Assembly: GCA_029582165.1 (NCBI GenBank)
Contig: CM055881.1
Location: forward strand, 17,102,594 to 17,166,593
Length of the DNA: 64,000 nt
Direction of reading: 5' to 3'
Source of the DNA: Portulaca oleracea
Taxonomy: Eukaryota; Streptophyta; Magnoliopsida; Caryophyllales; Portulacaceae
Below the pieces are notes generated by a model. It was not told where the DNA came from, made no database searches, and saw only the letters and a program-made list of their open reading frames with translations. Of this stretch, positions 1 through 11,071 are shown one piece after another. The position numbers and the translations under genes were made by a program. Each line of letters opens with the position of its first letter. Positions within the stretch are counted from its first letter, which is position 1.

Positions 1-835
1 AGAGATTAAGGAAGGAAATCACCTATCAAAGGTACCCAAGAGCAAGGATGAACAAGAGAAGAGAGTTTCAATCAACAGTACTTCAATCTTCAATCCAAAA
101 CCCAAATCAAAGTAACAATTTCAATGGAAATCTCACTAATCACTCTCTAATTAAACCCTAATCACTACCTAAAAGCTAACCTATACTCACCTCTCCCTCT
201 AGGGGACTCCCCTCAAGAAATCGCAGCAAAGGGAGTATATAAACAAGTCAAGTTAGTTGGGCAAAACGCAGCACTTCAAGCCGACAATATGCGCAGAATT
301 GGGGGAGACCTTAGGTACGGTCTCGCTTCGCCGAAATCGCTCGGCGATTTTTTAGCTTCGAGAAAGAAAAGTGCGGTATCCTGAACCGTAGGTACGGTCC
401 CACTGCAGTCAAGAATGCTTTAGCGATTCGATCTTGAGAGACCAGAGTACACCCCCAAGACCACAAAGTGCGGTCTTCCTGGCCACCAGAAGGGGGTGCC
501 ACCCCAAGGGTGGCGGGGGCTACCCTCTGCCTTCCTTCCCTTTGCTCCTTCCTTCATTCCAAGGCATGTAACGCCCGCTACAAGGGTCGTAGCGGGTGTT
601 GCTTCACTGTTTCGCACTAAATGAAGGGAAGGTGGTCTCGGGTCAACTCCGGCTCGGCTCTCGGTCCGGCTCGGCTCGGGAAATCACCAAAAATGCTCTA
701 AAATACCCCTGTTTGCTACGTTTTTTTGTGTAAAACGCCAAAACCTACAAAATAACCAAAAACATACTAAAAAGCCATAAAAATAAACACGAAACGAGTC
801 AAAAGCCTAAGAATTAAGGAGTTATTTAGACACAA
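1..835 (-). mobile_element. LTR fragment, gypsy Athila/Tat-like
   Basis: The stretch has the layout of a long plant gypsy LTR read on the minus strand. There is a TATA-like GTTTATATAC (minus) near 233-242, an AT-rich R/U5-like part at 1-200, a GC-rich block with short palindromes at 290-600, and a run of CGGCTCGG-type words at 640-680. The same order of parts is seen in the better defined LTR at 61973-63182. The left end lies outside the window, so no terminus or target duplication can be checked. The small ORFs here sit inside the GC-rich block and are not judged real genes. Confidence 0.4.
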
Positions 836-845
836 AATTGGGTCT

Positions 846-1184
846 AAACATGCACTGAACCTTTTTTTTTACTCTAAAACATTGAACTTTGACAGTATTG
901 GACAATAATGCACCCAGAATAATTCCGATAATGGTTGACTTGGTGGCGGTCCTACTTTGAGGTGTCGTTTTTCTTTTCTTTTTCAGAAAAAATATATTTG
1001 TCATCCTACTTATGTGTATTTTCTTATATGGAAAAAAAATTAAAAAAAGAAGAAAAATAACACCTCAAAGTAGGATCGTCACCGCGTCACCCACCAGCGG
1101 AATTGTTCGTGGTTCATTATTGTCGAATACTCTCGAAGTTTAGTGTATTAGAGTCCAAAAAAAAAGTAAAGTGCATGTCCAATA
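846..1184. repeat. Foldback / MITE-like element with long inverted arms
   Basis: Two arms of about 120-130 bp, at 846-975 and 1063-1184, are imperfect inverted copies of each other. Shared words include TCCTACTTTGAGGTGT, GACAATAATG and ACATGCACT. The loop at about 976-1062 is T/A rich. Length and structure fit a non-autonomous foldback or Mutator-type MITE. I could not identify a target duplication, so the outer limits are approximate. It holds no coding sequence. Confidence 0.5.
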
Positions 1185-1195
1185 CCCTTAAAGTT

Positions 1196-1743
1196 AAGTG
1201 TATTATTGTCCAAAAATCCTTAAATTTATAACACTAATCATATATTACCTTGAATATTAATAAAACAATGTTATATAGTTTAAATGTAATTCATTTTTCA
1301 AATACAAAATATAATAAGTTAGTTCTTACACTAACATATATAATGTTTTAAAATTGTCATATTTTAAGACTCTTAGCATTTTCATTGTACAAAAATAATA
1401 ATTATATCAAAAGATATTCACATAAAACTAATTTCGTTGCACTCTCAAAATAAGTTTTTATTGTCAAATAACATTTGACACATATTTACCAGAACTTGAA
1501 ATACACCCGGTCATATTTACTTGAACCCGAAACACACCCAACTTATGTTTTCAATACCAAATTTACCCGAATTTGGAATATACTAGACTCGTATTTACCG
1601 TAGCTAGATATGCAGTTTACATGTATTAAGCCCGCCTCATGAATTGGTAGGTCTAGTATCTTAACCTTAATTCATTTGATGATAGACTCCTTAGTTGTTA
1701 TATTTGAGGACAACATAATAAATTAGTTTGTGAATATAAGCTA
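1196..1743. other. AT-rich spacer, nothing recognised
   Basis: The stretch is AT-rich with short degenerate repeats of the type ACTTGAAATACACCCG and TTACCCGAATTTGGA. I see no convincing ORF, RNA gene or transposon end. Confidence 0.4.
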
Positions 1744-2607
1744 CACTACAAGAAAAAGGTCTTGCTTCTCCGCTTGTATACCCACGCATATTTAAATGAG
1801 GGTGAAAAAAATGAGTAATTTTGTACTTCGTCATCCTTCCACGTAAACTAAGAGTAGTAAGACATTAGCACACTTATAAGCGTGGGGACATGTTATAAGA
1901 GTCCTACCACACTTATTAAGTGAGGTGATTGTTGATTCTAAATAAAATCCTTTCCACACATAATAAACATGGTAGACTGCTATTAATTTTTTTAATTATT
2001 AATTTTCAAATATCTTTTTCCAAAAACATATATTAAAAATTATAATTATAATTTTTTTAAATATATTCGCCAATTAGTTAAAGTTAAAATAGAAGAAAGA
2101 AGTCAAGTGGTATTTGTGTACATATAGTATTAAATTAATTTCAAGAATATTTAAAAAATTATAATTTTAATTTTTTAATATACATACCCGTCTATTAGTT
2201 AAAGCTAAAATAGAAGATAAAAAAAAAAGTCAAGTGGTATTTGTGTATATATAGTATTAAATTAATTATTAGAATCAAATAATCTTTGATACTCAAACGG
2301 TAAGCGTTTGGTTAGCCACCCATTCTTATGTGATGAAGTCGGGGGTTTGAATCTACATTCAATATAAAAATTCTAGTAGGTGGAGAGCTGCTCGTTCGTG
2401 CACGCTTAATAAGCGTGGCAAAGTTGCTCCATGTACGCTTACTATGCGTGGCAAATTTCTTCTTGCCACACTTATTAAGCGTGGCAAAATTTTCCCCACA
2501 AATTCCCCTTCCACTCTTATCTATCTGTGGCAAGGGTCCTCGGCCTCGATTATAGGCGTGGCTAGAAGTAGTTTTAAGCGTGGAAGAATGACCCTTTTTT
2601 AGTAGTA
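1744..2607. mobile_element. Small non-autonomous CACTA-like element
   Basis: The left end CACTACAAGAAAAAGG (1744-1759) is a typical plant CACTA terminus. The right end near 2593-2607 reads CCTTTTTTAGTAGTA, its imperfect inverse. Many copies of a subterminal word, AAGCGTGG and its inverse, lie inside, some forming perfect palindromes (for example around 2404-2416). Subterminal repeats of this kind are known as transposase-binding sites in CACTA elements. The flanking triplets are CTA and TTA, so the target duplication is imperfect. A tRNA-like B-box word (GGGTTTGAATC near 2343) also lies inside. There is no transposase gene. Confidence 0.55.
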
Positions 2608-2664
2608 TTACAAGGCATGCTGCTAGTTATTTTTCCATAAAATAATACATAAACAATATTCAAG

Positions 2665-2870
2665 GGCAGCCAATCATCTTGTGCCTGAGTGGCAAGAGCT
2701 CCACCTCCTATCTCTGTTGTCCAGAGTTTGAATCCTGACGGAGCATTTGGCCCTTACCTATTCGGAGAATATTATAGGTAAGAGTGGGGCCCAACTTTGG
2801 GCCATTGGCATCCCCCGCTCCCCATCCACTACAAGCCTAAGATGGGGGCCCAATGGGTTGGAGAATAGTT
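2665..2870 (+). mobile_element. SINE-like sequence with tRNA-type promoter boxes
   Basis: An A-box-like TGAGTGGCAAGAGC near 2685-2698 is followed about 30 bp later by a B-box-like GAGTTTGAATCC near 2724-2735. That is the arrangement of a tRNA-derived plant SINE. No poly(A) or poly(T) tail or target duplication was found, so the limits are approximate. Confidence 0.3.
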
Positions 2871-2879
2871 TTTCTAGGT

Positions 2880-3130
2880 TGAACAAAGGAATCAATTTTC
2901 TTCCTTTAGAGGAAAATGATTTTCCAAATCCTTTTTGTACCAAACACTAGAAAATTGGGAAAATATTTTTCTAAAAAGTGTTTTTCCCCCCACCAAACAC
3001 ACCCATGAAATGATTTTCTTAGAAAATGAATTTTCATTTGATATTTTTCCATGTTTTGTATGTAGGAAAATGATTTTCCCATGTTTTGTACGTAGGAAAA
3101 TGATTTTCCTAGAAAATGATACCAGTTTGA
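2880..3130. repeat. Interspersed repeat rich in AGGAAAATGATTTTCC
   Basis: The stretch contains at least four near-copies of the palindrome GGAAAATGATTTTCC and the word ACCAAACAC. Related sequence recurs at 3880-3990 and at 7090-7215 on either side of unique DNA, so this is a dispersed repeat. The 2880-3130 and 3880-3990 copies bracket the GA-rich minisatellite. No coding sequence is judged real. Confidence 0.45.
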
Positions 3131-3148
3131 CAATAATGAGACAAAGAT

Positions 3149-3431
3149 TAAAATGCGTGTGTGAGAGAGAGAGAGAGAGAGAGATTAAAAATAGAGCATG
3201 AGAGAGAGTGGTGGAGAGAGAGAAAGATTAAAACAGGTTTAAGATAGAGTGGTGGAGAGAGAGAGAGAGATAGACAAAGAGAGATACAAATATTAAAACG
3301 GGTGCATAAGAGAGAAAAATGAGAGAGATATATTAAAACACGTTCATGAGAGAGAGAGAGAGAGAGAGAAATATTAAAACGGATGAAGGAGAAAGAGAAG
3401 ATATTAAAACAGGTGTATGAGAGAACTAGTG

Positions 3432-3469
<38 letters not shown>

Positions 3470-3840
3470 TATTAAAACGGGTGAAGAAAAGAGAGAAGAT
3501 ATTAAAACGGGTGTATGAGAGAAACTGGTGGAGAGAGAGAAAGATGAGAGAGAGAGAGAGAGAGAAATATTAAAATGAGTGAAGGAGAGAGAAGATATTA
3601 AAACTGGTGCATGAGAGAGACATATATTAAAACGGGTGAAGGAGAGACAGGAGATATTAAAACGGGTGTATGAGAAAAATTGGTGGAGAGAGAGAAAGAT
3701 GAGAGAGAAAGAGAGAGAGAAAAAAAAATATTTAAATCGGTGCGTGAGAGAGAATGATAGAGAGAGAGAGCGAAAGAAAGGAGAGACAATGAAAGAAGAG
3801 AGAGAAGGGGAGTAGGGGAGAAAGAGAGAAAATGATTTAC
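3149..3840 (+). repeat. GA-rich minisatellite, about 14 degenerate units
   Basis: The array alternates (GA)n runs with a conserved spacer of the form TATTAAAACGGGTG(A/T)A. I count about 14 copies of the ATTAAAA core between 3149 and 3735, at variable spacing of about 27-70 bp. The reverse strand gives an apparent Ser/Leu-rich ORF, which is only a by-product of (TC)n. Confidence 0.75.
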
Positions 3841-3879
3841 ATTAAGTTGGAGTCAAGATAAAATTTACAAAGGAGCTGG

Positions 3880-3990
3880 GGAAAATCATTTTTCTGGAAA
3901 ATGATTTTCTTCATTTTTTGGTCACCAAACACTGAAAAATGGGAAATTTTGTTTCCAAAAGATAATTTTTATCCCAACCAAACACACCCT
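3880..3990. repeat. Second copy of the GGAAAATGATTTTCC repeat
   Basis: It shares TTTCTGGAAAATGATTTTC and ACCAAACACTGAAAA with the stretch at 2880-3130 and closes the GA-rich array on its right side. A third related piece is at 7090-7215, in the long first intron of the PsbP-domain gene. Confidence 0.4.
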
Positions 3991-5436
3991 TAATGTAATC
4001 TTAATACAGACCTGCTTCCTCAATAGTTGCACCCAACCAAACACTGAAAAACGAGAATCTTGGGTCCACCTCATTGTTGCTAAATGATATAATATAATAT
4101 AACAGAAAAAGCAGATATTGAACCTGTGCAGTCAACCCTTTCATCAAATCAAATTTTCTAGGGTTAGTGGTAAATTGGAACTTGTCCTCAGTTACTCTTA
4201 GCATGCAGGGAATGTGAACCGTACCGAATTCCACAAGTATTTTAGCTATCTGTTGATTGTATGTTAGTACTAAAATTCATGGACTGGGAAGATAAATCTA
4301 GGGAATAGAGGGATCCCAGCAACCATAGTTGCCAAGGTCAGGGATCAGTAGGGGTCGAGGATCGAAATTGGGATCAAAATCGGTAATTTTTACAACTGTG
4401 GATCGATGGGGGTAGGTTCATTAGGAACGATATTTGGAATCAAAATTTGCCGATATTTTTTTTTTTTGGATTGATAAATAAAAACATCATCTATTAGAAG
4501 TTGGTATTTTATTAAAGTACTATTTTAAAATTATTTATTAGTTTCAATTGTTACTTTTAAAATACTAGTATTTATTACTTTTTATAGGCTATAGTCAGCA
4601 GTGTTGTTGGGCCCAGTGAGCTCTTTTTACTAGGCTCTTTTATTTCTGTAGTTATGTGTGGAAGCAGCATTTAAGCCATAACTCTATCCTGTAGAAACCC
4701 TAACCCTAAGTCCTGCCGCCATATCCCCCAAATTTTCACCCTATCCTGCCGGCCGGAAACCGGTGATCGATGGTCGGAGATATCCCTGCAGGTGGAATCA
4801 CAACTCCTTCTCCATCAAAAGCCCTCAATCTCTACCTCCTATACTCATCAATTAGTTATTCAATTTTCAGATCTAGGGTTTTCGACTTTTCATTTCTCTT
4901 TTTCAAACTCAAATGCCGGTGGCCGGAAAAGACGACTAGTGTCCAGCAAAAGCCACCCTTGGTTTCGCAGCTTCCGTCAACCAAAAAGCCCTCAACTTCC
5001 ACAGCAAATGGCCACCGGTGTTAGTGATAATCGGATCGCTCAAATTTGGCGATCTAGGTCGCAATCCTCGCCGACCTAGGGCACTATCGATTGCTGATTT
5101 AGATCGACGACCCCAGAAGGGGGATCGGGGGTGACCGATTTATGTAACTATGCCGGCAACTATAATTGAAAAACAAAGTTGAATCCTGAATACTATGAAT
5201 TAATACCAGCACACCAAGCTCCTATGGAGATCACCCGATAACGCAAATGATGCGATGGAACATCAAACTTAATTAAGGTATATGTACGACTTCATCAGGA
5301 AAGTTGGACCAATTGACCCTCTCCAATAGATTCACCACTATACACCATTAGCAGATAATTGATAATTTCTATCATATGTAAGGAGCCAGGAGGTAAAGAA
5401 TGCTCTTTCATGGCTTCACTTTAAGAGCTGGCAGCC

Positions 5437-7976
5437 TTATGCAATGCGAAATGATTCTGCTATTCCTTTCAAATCCTTGTAATACCTTTTCCATTGAAGA
5501 CCTACACGAATGGCACAGTTTCAGCTGTTCATCTTTTCCAGCTAATAAGAAACGAGAATAATATTGATCAGTTAAAGTTTCTTACCACTTCCTGTAACAC
5601 TGAATAGATAGAGCCGATTTCCAGCTGCTGTTGCTGTGATGAAAACATGCGGTGGCTCTAACTCGTACTGGTAATATTTCCTTCCTGAATGCTCAACTAC
5701 TTCCATGCTTAACACTTTCCCTTCAACGTTTTCTCCAATTACCTCTGGTCCGAATGCATTAATTACCTTCTCAGGTGGTCCTATCTCTTCAATACTGACA
5801 TTTTCGCCAAGTACTGTGTGTCCACCAAAAAATAGACACAAATTGTATCACAAATACTTATAGATATGCAGATTACAAAGTATAATCAACCAGTTCCTTA
5901 TTATAGTAATAACAAGCCATTCATCTGGCTTGAATTGCGCAGATATTTCTATGGAAAATTTTATTGATTTGACATCAACATTTTCCTTCTAAATTTGAGA
6001 CTAAAGTGGAGCAAATGAGGCATTTGATACTAGATTAGTCAAGAGGGATAAAATTTTCTTCTGGATTTGTTTTCCAAAAATCAGACAGAGCCTAGATATT
6101 CATGGGTTTGAAAGGAAGAGTATAATACGATATCTCTTAAGGCAATGACAACACCCTCAACAACACTTGGATAAATCGTACTACCCTTTTTGTGTAAGCT
6201 CTTAAGATACGAGAGAGGGTAACCGTAAGATAGGCATGCAGGACATCGTGAAGATGGGCTTGTCGACAGTTGTGACACTGAGAATCATTCGAATTTCAGG
6301 AAACTCACCATCTGAGAACCTCTTAACTGGAGCAACAATGACAAACAAACGACCTTGTTTTGTGTTCCCAAATCTAAGATCAATTTCAGTCCCGCCAAGA
6401 TCTGCAATGGAGACTGGAACCTGCAATGCAGGATCAACGAACAATTCCAGACAAATATATTACATGATTATTAGAATTTGCTGTGGAGGAATCGTAGGTA
6501 TTTGAATGATCAAAGAAAATGGGAAAATGTCATGAAATCTGTTTGGGGTCAGATATTACCTCATCCCAACCCTCAGGGACTTTGAAAAGGTAAGGGATAA
6601 TAGGACTCCAACCTACACCATGACCTCCGGACTTGTCCTCTGGTCTGCGGTATGTTCTCCAACCTATCTGAGCAATTTTTGCCTGATTAACCTCTTGTGA
6701 TCAAAACACATTTGGAAAAGAGACAATAAAATGAATCTGAAAACGATTCATGTCAGCAATATGCAGAATGATATGTATGAAAACTTTTAGACTAAAATAC
6801 ATTTGAGCATGTTCATCTGCTGAAATGAGTTACTGCCATTGCCATACTCTCAACCCTGAAACACCACCGTCCCCGTGCAATGATTTGCATTTAGCTTTAC
6901 AATCAGAATCAAGCTTCCCAATATCTGTTCCCTTTCCTCAATAATCTAGAGTAAAAGCCCCCTTTTCTGGACTAATACCTCATCCCCCCCCCCCTCCCTT
7001 TTTTTAAAAATAATAAAATAAAAGTTCCTCGTATCCTACCTAGCATATCAGATTTTGCTCCCATATTCCTTCAGATTTAGGATGCGTTTCGTGCCAAGAA
7101 AATCAGTTTCTAGGTAAATAGTTTCCCTAATAAAATGATTTTCCAAGAAAACAAATTTCAATTGGTATTTTCAATTGTTTCCTACATTTTCCATTTTCCT
7201 GGAAAATGGCTGCTGTGAGGCAGCGGCGAAGGGGTTAATGGTACTGAATAGTGATTGATATTTTGGTTTTGGTGCTTTTGCATTTACCACTTATTTTGAA
7301 TGAAAGATGCAGAAGTGTCGCAGAACCATTTTTTGGTGCTCCTCAAGGATAAATAAGCAGGCACTAGAGGTAGAAAGTAGAAACTAGTTTAGGGATCCCA
7401 AATTAAAGCTATAATGAAAAGAGGTTGGGGAAGCCAAAATTCAATTTGGGCAGTGCTCTGTTAGTAGGGGTCATGGAAACAAAACTTTACTGATAATCCT
7501 ATTTGGTAACTAGCTTATTTATGTATGCCAATTGCCAAGTGTGTGGAACTGAAACCAAATATAAATTGCTTCCAAGGGACAAAACAAATATAAGTGGGTA
7601 AGGGTTATATGAGCAAGTGAAATGCAGCATGAATTAAGAAGAGCAAATAACCTTGTTCATCAGGCTCGGACAATCCAGGAACCCTTCCAGCTAGAAGGCC
7701 TTGTTTGACAACAGCCAACCCAGGTCCCGGAAACTCCAAACCTGCCAAAGATGAAACCACAGGAACAACCCCAATTTGTAGAATCACCGACCTTCTATTC
7801 AAATTCAACTGTCCACAATTGGGTTTTGAACAGGAGTCATCAGCAGATGTCTCTATACAACCAGCTGACGAATCAACACACAAATTCTGGGTATTCTCAT
7901 AATTTCTGACCACATTCTTCTGCTTGTTGCTTTTCCACCTCAAAAACCATGAGCTGCTGCATATTGTTGATGCCAT
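5437..7976 (-). CDS. PPD4: PsbP-domain protein of the thylakoid lumen, probably PPD4-like
   Basis: Five exons on the minus strand can be joined with GT-AG introns: 7976-7652, 6663-6560, 6420-6309, 5813-5586 and 5501-5437, giving 277 residues and a TAA stop. Residues 1-60 look like a chloroplast transit peptide. Arg61-Arg62 followed by a hydrophobic stretch to about residue 78 is a twin-arginine lumen-targeting signal. The PsbP fold covers about residues 107-277, with blocks such as SGGHGVGWSPIIPY, PVSIADLGGTEIDLRF and INAFGPEVIGENVEGKVLS, and the end LQWKRYYKDLKGIAESFRIA. PsbP-domain proteins act in the lumen in photosystem assembly or stability. The family is certain. The PPD4 assignment (thylakoid lumenal 29.8 kDa type) is from memory of block similarity and is less sure. 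Splice sites are clean and no break is seen, so it is probably functional. Confidence 0.88.
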
Positions 7977-9030
7977 TCTCTATGTGCCGGATAACAAAAA
8001 CGCACGGGATAAACTATGAGACTATTATGCTGTTGCACTGCTGCTGATGGTATGTATAGCTCAAATCTTCGCCTACAGTTGCAGCTGCTTCTGGAAATGT
8101 GATAAAATGATGCTAATCTCGTATGTCTCTGCGTGTTTCTTTCTTCTTTTTTTTTTTTATTTATTTTTGAATGTCAGGTGCAAAATGAAAAAACTTTCTT
8201 TACATATTTGATGTTTTTTCCCCTGCTAACAAGTGCTTGGATGGTTCATCTATCGGGTGTCCCCACTTGGATGATAGAGAACTCATTCGTGACCTGAAAT
8301 TTGGTGGACTATCAAGATTTCCCTTTGTGTTCTTCCAGTGCTCATATGCTTAGCTTTTTTTTATGTCCTCACTTTTTCAGTTTATTACATGTTTATCATT
8401 TTGCAATAAAATAAACGAAAATGATAAATGTTTTATATAAATATAAATACTTTTCGTTGTATATTTGTCATACATTGGCATGTTTATATTTACAATTCAT
8501 TATATAATTTCTAAATTTTATAGTTTTACAGTTACTAATTTTTTTGATAGTAACTTTTTAACTTTTAAATTCAATATTTATACACTTTTTAACTATTTAT
8601 TTTATTATATTAATTTTTTAAGCATAAATTTTAAATTCAATATTAGTATACATTTGATGTATGTGTCGCTTGAAACAAAATTAGAGTGCACCAAAGTGGA
8701 AGCACACCAAGTAATGAACTGAAGGTAGGATGTGCTTTCAATCAATTTTGGTTTTGCAACCTAACATTAAAGGGGCTTTGTTATTTACCGTCCCTTTTAC
8801 TATTGTCGCCTCTCTCAAGTTCATTTTGTCAATCTCTCGTTCTTTTCCTCTCCATTATCCTCTCTAACTCTCTCATTCTCAAAACTCTCAATAATCTCTA
8901 AAGTTGTTTACGATTCCTAATATTCTACCTAGCTAAAAACTCAAGGGAAGGCAGTAGATCATCAGACGTAGAAGTGGTTAGTTTGTAAAATTTAAGAAAA
9001 TTTTAGATTTTTATCAAAAATTACGCAGCT
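7977..9030. other. Spacer upstream of the PsbP-domain gene
   Basis: This stretch is upstream of the minus-strand PsbP-domain gene and becomes very AT-rich from 8400 on. The promoter should lie in the first few hundred bases, but no clear TATA box on the minus strand was found. The ORFs at 8465-8901 are low-complexity Phe/Leu/Ser-rich sequence and are not judged genes. Confidence 0.4.
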
Positions 9031-9225
9031 GAGACGATGGCCGCACCCCACTTGCGGCGCAGCTGCAGCCAGTGTTGCACGCGGTTCGCGGCTAAGTTGC
9101 GGTTTGTGTCACGATTAACGTGCGGTGTTAGTTGCGGCGCCGCCGCATGTGGATCACGATTCTTGCCACGGTTGGGGCACGATCTGCGTGCGGCGAGCCG
9201 CGGCCAGTGCCGCAAATGACGCGCG
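9030..9225. repeat. GC-rich island of GCGGC words
   Basis: About 190 bp of strongly GC-rich sequence sits abruptly in AT-rich DNA. It is built from repeated TTGCGGC, GCCGCA and CGCGG words in both orientations, so both strands give short ORFs. It resembles the GC-rich palindrome blocks inside LTRs elsewhere in the window, but no LTR context is visible here. Confidence 0.45.
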
Positions 9226-9276
9226 ATGCTCTTAGGTCGGTTGTTTAAGTTTATTTTTTAAAAAATATATTTTTGG

Positions 9277-9277
9277 A

Positions 9278-9324
<47 letters not shown>

Positions 9325-9350
9325 TACTGTTATTATTATTATTATTATTA
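9277..9350. repeat. (TTA)n microsatellite
   Basis: The run is about 70 bp of near-perfect ATT/TTA trinucleotides, interrupted once by ACTACTG. It directly abuts the possible Helitron terminus. Confidence 0.9.
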
Positions 9351-10114
9351 GTATTAAACCCGTGCTATGCACGGGTGTATTAAAAAGTAAATGTTTAATA
9401 ATAAAAAAATATTTATAATATAAATGAATATAAAATTTCTAATGGAAACTCATAGGTGTAAATCGTATAATATATATTATTAGTTACAATATGTGTTCGA
9501 TATAACCAAAGCTATAGTGGTGAAAAATTTCGTAAAGTGTTTATATTAAAAAATTGACATTTATTATAATTTAAAGTCATATAAATAATTATTATGCTTA
9601 TAATTTATTGTTAAACATAAAGAAAAAACTGTAATTTTAAATTATAAACAAATTGTTATAAATAAACATAAAGAAAAAACATAAATTTCATAAAGTATAG
9701 TTTATATAAAGATTATTATATAAAGATTATTGTTAATTTAAAGTCATATAAATTATAAAGAAGAACATAAATTATAAACAAATTATTATATATAAACATA
9801 AATTATGTATGTCAATATTATAATTGTTTATTTGACTTTAATATACCCGTGCATCAAACAATTACTGTTAAATTATAGTTTACATGAATTTCGTAAAGTG
9901 TTTATATAAACAATTGTAACATTGATATACATAATTTATGTCTATTTTTTCTTTATAATTTATTGTTAAACATATAAACACATAATATAATTTAAGTCAT
10001 ATAAACAATTATTATAATTTATGTTTATATATCCACCAATGATTTATAAAATTGATATATATAAAAACAATACCGGGTATAACCAAAGCTATTGACTTGG
10101 AACAATATAATAGA
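9348..10114 (-). mobile_element. Possible non-autonomous Helitron, 3' end at 9348
   Basis: On the minus strand the hairpin ACCCGTGCATAGCACGGGT (about 9358-9376) is followed, after a short AT spacer, by CTAA and then T. This is the hairpin-CTRR-T signature of a Helitron 3' end. The inner part is AT-rich with scattered pieces such as ATAAACATAAAG. A 5' end beginning TCTATTATATTG on the minus strand near 10114 is possible, but it is not preceded by A as expected. There is no target duplication, which fits Helitrons. The 3' end is moderately supported and the 5' end weakly. Confidence 0.35.
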
Positions 10115-10560
10115 GTTAGAACAAAAGATAATTTTCTTTTGCACAGTCCCACAACCTTTTATCATCATTGTCAAAAGGGAAATTGGAATCCAATAAACCA
10201 AACTTCATGTCGATTTTGATCTAACAAACCAAACTTACCTTTTTGCTAATGGCATATCATACTTAACATTATATTTTTTTGATTGAACCTCCACCACTTT
10301 CAGGTCACCGGAAAAATGACGTGGAATTTTTTGTGCTGAGGTGGACTGTTTTATATGATAAAATTAAAGATAAATTTACTATTCCAAGATATAAATATTT
10401 AGTTAATGTGAAATTTAAATTTATTTGGTGGGTATATTTATATGATGTAAATTTTTTTTAAGCTTGTGAATATATCATTTAATATTTATTAATTATTTTA
10501 TTTTTTAAAATCACTTATATAATAATAAATATATTGAACACCCTAAATTAGGTGTCTGGA
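10115..10560. other. AT-rich spacer, nothing recognised
   Basis: The stretch contains only short low-complexity ORFs and no transposon terminus that I can identify. Confidence 0.35.
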
Positions 10561-10587
10561 TCGAAATAACTATATTGCATCCACCAT

Positions 10588-11071
10588 TTGGAGAGGAGGA
10601 GGGGGCTGGAAGTGCGGCGTTATCTTCCATGTATTCCATACCATCATAAATTGATGATCCTGAAAACGGTTATTACAGGTGGAAGATATAGATGCAGGGT
10701 CCGTATACCAATGACGATATCAGAATTTTTGATAAAGAAGATAAGAATGGTATTAAACATAATGAAGTCAGAAGCCTTACGACCAAACCCATGCTTCGCC
10801 GCCAAGTCACAAAGCCATTGGCTATGCGCATACCAAACGACAATATTTTGAGTCAATTGTCATTATCTATAGATTTGGATCATCTTCAATCCCTTCTTGC
10901 AACTATATATCGGGAGTAAGAATTAGACTGTAAAGCAGAGTATGTGTTATATATTACCATACACCGATATTAATATATAACATTTTTAAATAAATTTTGC
11001 AGCACAAGAATAGAAATTAACTTGGATTTTGATAAGGTTGGCAAGTGGGTGGCAAGGGCACAAGGTATTTG
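10588..11071 (+). pseudogene. Exon-like gene fragment of unknown family
   Basis: An open stretch at 10692-10917 ends at a possible donor (CGGGA/GTAAGA). A second open stretch at about 11003-11066 is bordered by TTTTGCAG and AAG/GTATTT. Read across this junction the frame stays open and gives a Leu/Ile-rich peptide with SIDLDHLQSLLATIY followed by INLDFDKVGKWVARAQ. I do not recognise the family. Flanks are AT-rich with no further exon visible, so it may be a relic or a captured fragment. It could also be chance. Confidence 0.2.

Noticed and set aside
3598..3789. Minus-strand Ser/Leu-rich ORF
   Set aside because: It is the complement of the GA-rich minisatellite.
4770..5079. Two overlapping plus-strand ORFs after AAACCCTAACCCTAAG, resembling the start of a plant gene
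   Set aside because: The peptides are low-complexity Ser/Pro/Lys-rich in both frames, no domain or downstream exon was found, and the two frames compete. A relic first exon is possible but not supported.
9037..9219. Cys/Arg-rich ORFs on both strands
   Set aside because: They arise from the GC-rich repeat island; both strands are equally open.
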